Positions 6,005 through 7,033 of a stretch of 7,033 nt of DNA are shown one piece after another. The position numbers and the translations under genes were made by a program. The stretch is from Pseudomonadota bacterium. Its GTDB lineage: Bacteria; Pseudomonadota; Alphaproteobacteria; Acetobacterales; Acetobacteraceae. Location of the stretch: assembly GCA_021805485.1 (NCBI GenBank), contig JAJZFF010000205.1, positions 1 to 7,033 on the forward strand, given 5' to 3'. The first letter of the stretch is position 1; every line of letters begins with the position of its first letter. Under the pieces are notes generated by a model. It saw nothing but the letters and a program-made list of their open reading frames with translations. It did no database searches and was not told the DNA's origin.

Positions 6005-7033
6005 TCATCGCGCGCATCCGGCGATGGTCAGGCCGAAACTCGCCTCGTTGATCGCGTAGTCCATCATGTTCGTGCCGTGCACGGTGTAGGGAAACACCCG
6101 CCAGTTGGAGAAGGAGGGCGACTTGATCTTGACCCGCGCGAGCCGCCCGTCGGGCCCGACATGCACGGCATAGATCAGCGTGCCGCGCGGCGATTCCGCC
6201 CAGCCCATCGCCTCGGCGCCGGCGGCCGGCGCGCAGGCGACCCGGATTGCGCCGCCGGGCGTCAGCGCGATGGCGCGCTCGATCATCAGCAGCGCATTCT
6301 CGATCTCGGCGATCCGCACGCGAGCACGGGCGTGGGCATCGCCGTCGGTCCCGGTGGCGACGGCGAGGGCGAGGTCGGGATCGTCGTAGGCGGCATAGGC
6401 ATGGTCGCGCCGCAGGTCGCGGTCGAGGCCGGAGGCACGGGCAACCGGCCCGGTCGCGCCCTGGTCGAACGCCACCTCGCGGGGCAGCACGCCGGTCGTC
6501 GCCAGCCGGTCGAAATGGCTTTCCGAGGCGTCCAGCCGCGCGATGTAGCGGCGGATCGGCGCGCGCAGGGCATCGAGCGCCCCGGCAAGACCCTCGACGC
6601 GCAGCTCCCGCCGCAGCCCGCCCGGCGCGATCACGCCGCGCAGGAACCGGCTGCCCGTCACCCGGGCGCCGATCTGCTTGACCCGCTCGGCAAGCAGCGC
6701 GCCTTCGGCATGGGCCACCTTCAGCGTCGTCGTATCGGCAAGATGGCCGAGATAATGAAGATGATTGTAAAGCCGCTCGAGCTCGGCGACGATCACCCGC
6801 TGGTAGCGCGCGCGGCCGGGAACGGCCACCTGCGCGGCGGCCTCCACCGCCTGCGCATAGGCAAGGGCATGCGCCACGCTGCCGACCCCCGAAACGCGCT
6901 CGGCCAGCACGAGCCCGGTCTCCGGCGTCTGGTCGACGAAGCGGTCTTCCATGCCGCGATGCTTGAGGAACAGGTGCGGCACGTAATGCAGGATCGCCTC
7001 GCCGACATAGAAGAAGCTGAACTCGGCCGATTC
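6005..7033 (-). CDS. Ehr-type (HycE/HyfG-like) large subunit without Ni-Fe ligands, 5' end cut
   Basis: 342 residues are visible. The frame runs off the right edge, so an apparent GTG start at 6982 is internal (17 more codons read through to 7033). It belongs to the complex I 49-kDa / group 4 hydrogenase large-subunit family: F-Y-V-G-E-A-I-L-H-Y at 8-17, L-K-H-R-G-M-E at 23-29, A-E-R-V at 44-47, E-L-E-R-L-Y-N-H-L at 84-92, R-G-V-I-A-P-G-G at 132-139, G-P-V-A-R-A-S-G at 195-202, E-S-P-R-G at 280-284 and K-S-P-S-F-S-N at 304-310. The hydrogenase C-G-I-C is S48-G-V-G51 (plus-strand 6881-6892). The C-terminal C-x-x-C is missing, leaving only an unpaired Cys three residues from the end. This fits Ehr (energy-converting hydrogenase-related) complexes, which share the architecture but cannot bind the Ni-Fe centre. 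The protein should sit on the cytoplasmic face with the fusion subunit. Its substrate is unknown. Confidence 0.9.
   Translation of the reverse strand, partial: ESAEFSFFYVGEAILHYVPHLFLKHRGMEDRFVDQTPETGLVLAERVSGVGSVAHALAYAQAVEAAAQVAVPGRARYQRVIVAELERLYNHLHYLGHLADTTTLKVAHAEGALLAERVKQIGARVTGSRFLRGVIAPGGLRRELRVEGLAGALDALRAPIRRYIARLDASESHFDRLATTGVLPREVAFDQGATGPVARASGLDRDLRRDHAYAAYDDPDLALAVATGTDGDAHARARVRIAEIENALLMIERAIALTPGGAIRVACAPAAGAEAMGWAESPRGTLIYAVHVGPDGRLARVKIKSPSFSNWRVFPYTVHGTNMMDYAINEASFGLTIAGCAR

Noticed and set aside
6980..6982. GTG as the start of the large subunit
   Set aside because: The frame continues upstream to the window edge with family-typical residues (F-Y-V-G-E-A-I-L-H-Y), so this Val is internal.
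6005..7033. A functional [NiFe] hydrogenase / formate hydrogenlyase
   Set aside because: The large subunit lacks both Ni-Fe cysteine pairs, and no maturation or formate dehydrogenase gene is present in the window.

Overview
The window is very GC-rich, densely coding DNA with tightly packed operons and GTG/ATG starts. This fits a high-GC alphaproteobacterium, possibly of the Acetobacteraceae type, but the assignment rests on composition and gene content only. There is no rRNA, tRNA, CRISPR array or recognisable insertion sequence.

Left half (1-2257, plus strand): the downstream end of a dTDP-L-rhamnose operon. It holds rfbA (5' end cut by the window), rfbC and rfbD. The first two genes overlap by 4 bases and rfbD starts 1 base after the rfbC stop. 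The three enzymes activate glucose-1-phosphate to dTDP-glucose, epimerise dTDP-4-keto-6-deoxyglucose and reduce it to dTDP-L-rhamnose for surface polysaccharide. The 4,6-dehydratase (rfbB) is not in the window. A family 2 glycosyltransferase begins at the rfbD stop but loses recognisable sequence after about 26 codons. It looks truncated at a rearrangement junction near 2325-2370.

Right half (2309-7033, minus strand): a convergent operon, transcribed from beyond the right edge towards the left. In transcription order it encodes a hydrogenase-3/4-like (complex I 49-kDa-like) large subunit, a ferredoxin fused to a NuoB/HycG-like small subunit, a HyfB/NuoL-type proton-pumping membrane subunit, and, after a 121-base gap, two tandem DUF190 (PII-like) proteins.

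The central observation is that the large subunit resembles the catalytic subunit of group 4 [NiFe] hydrogenases but lacks both cysteine pairs that hold the Ni-Fe centre: S-G-V-G replaces C-G-I-C, and the C-terminal C-x-x-C is absent. The complex is therefore best read as an energy-converting hydrogenase-related (Ehr) complex. It keeps the electron wire (two ferredoxin clusters plus the proximal cluster) and an ion-pump subunit with its key Glu and Lys residues, but has no hydrogen site. Its real substrate is not evident. The DUF190 pair beside it may be a signalling or regulatory module. The two halves also differ in leucine codon choice (CTC on the left, CTG on the right), consistent with a junction between unrelated segments.
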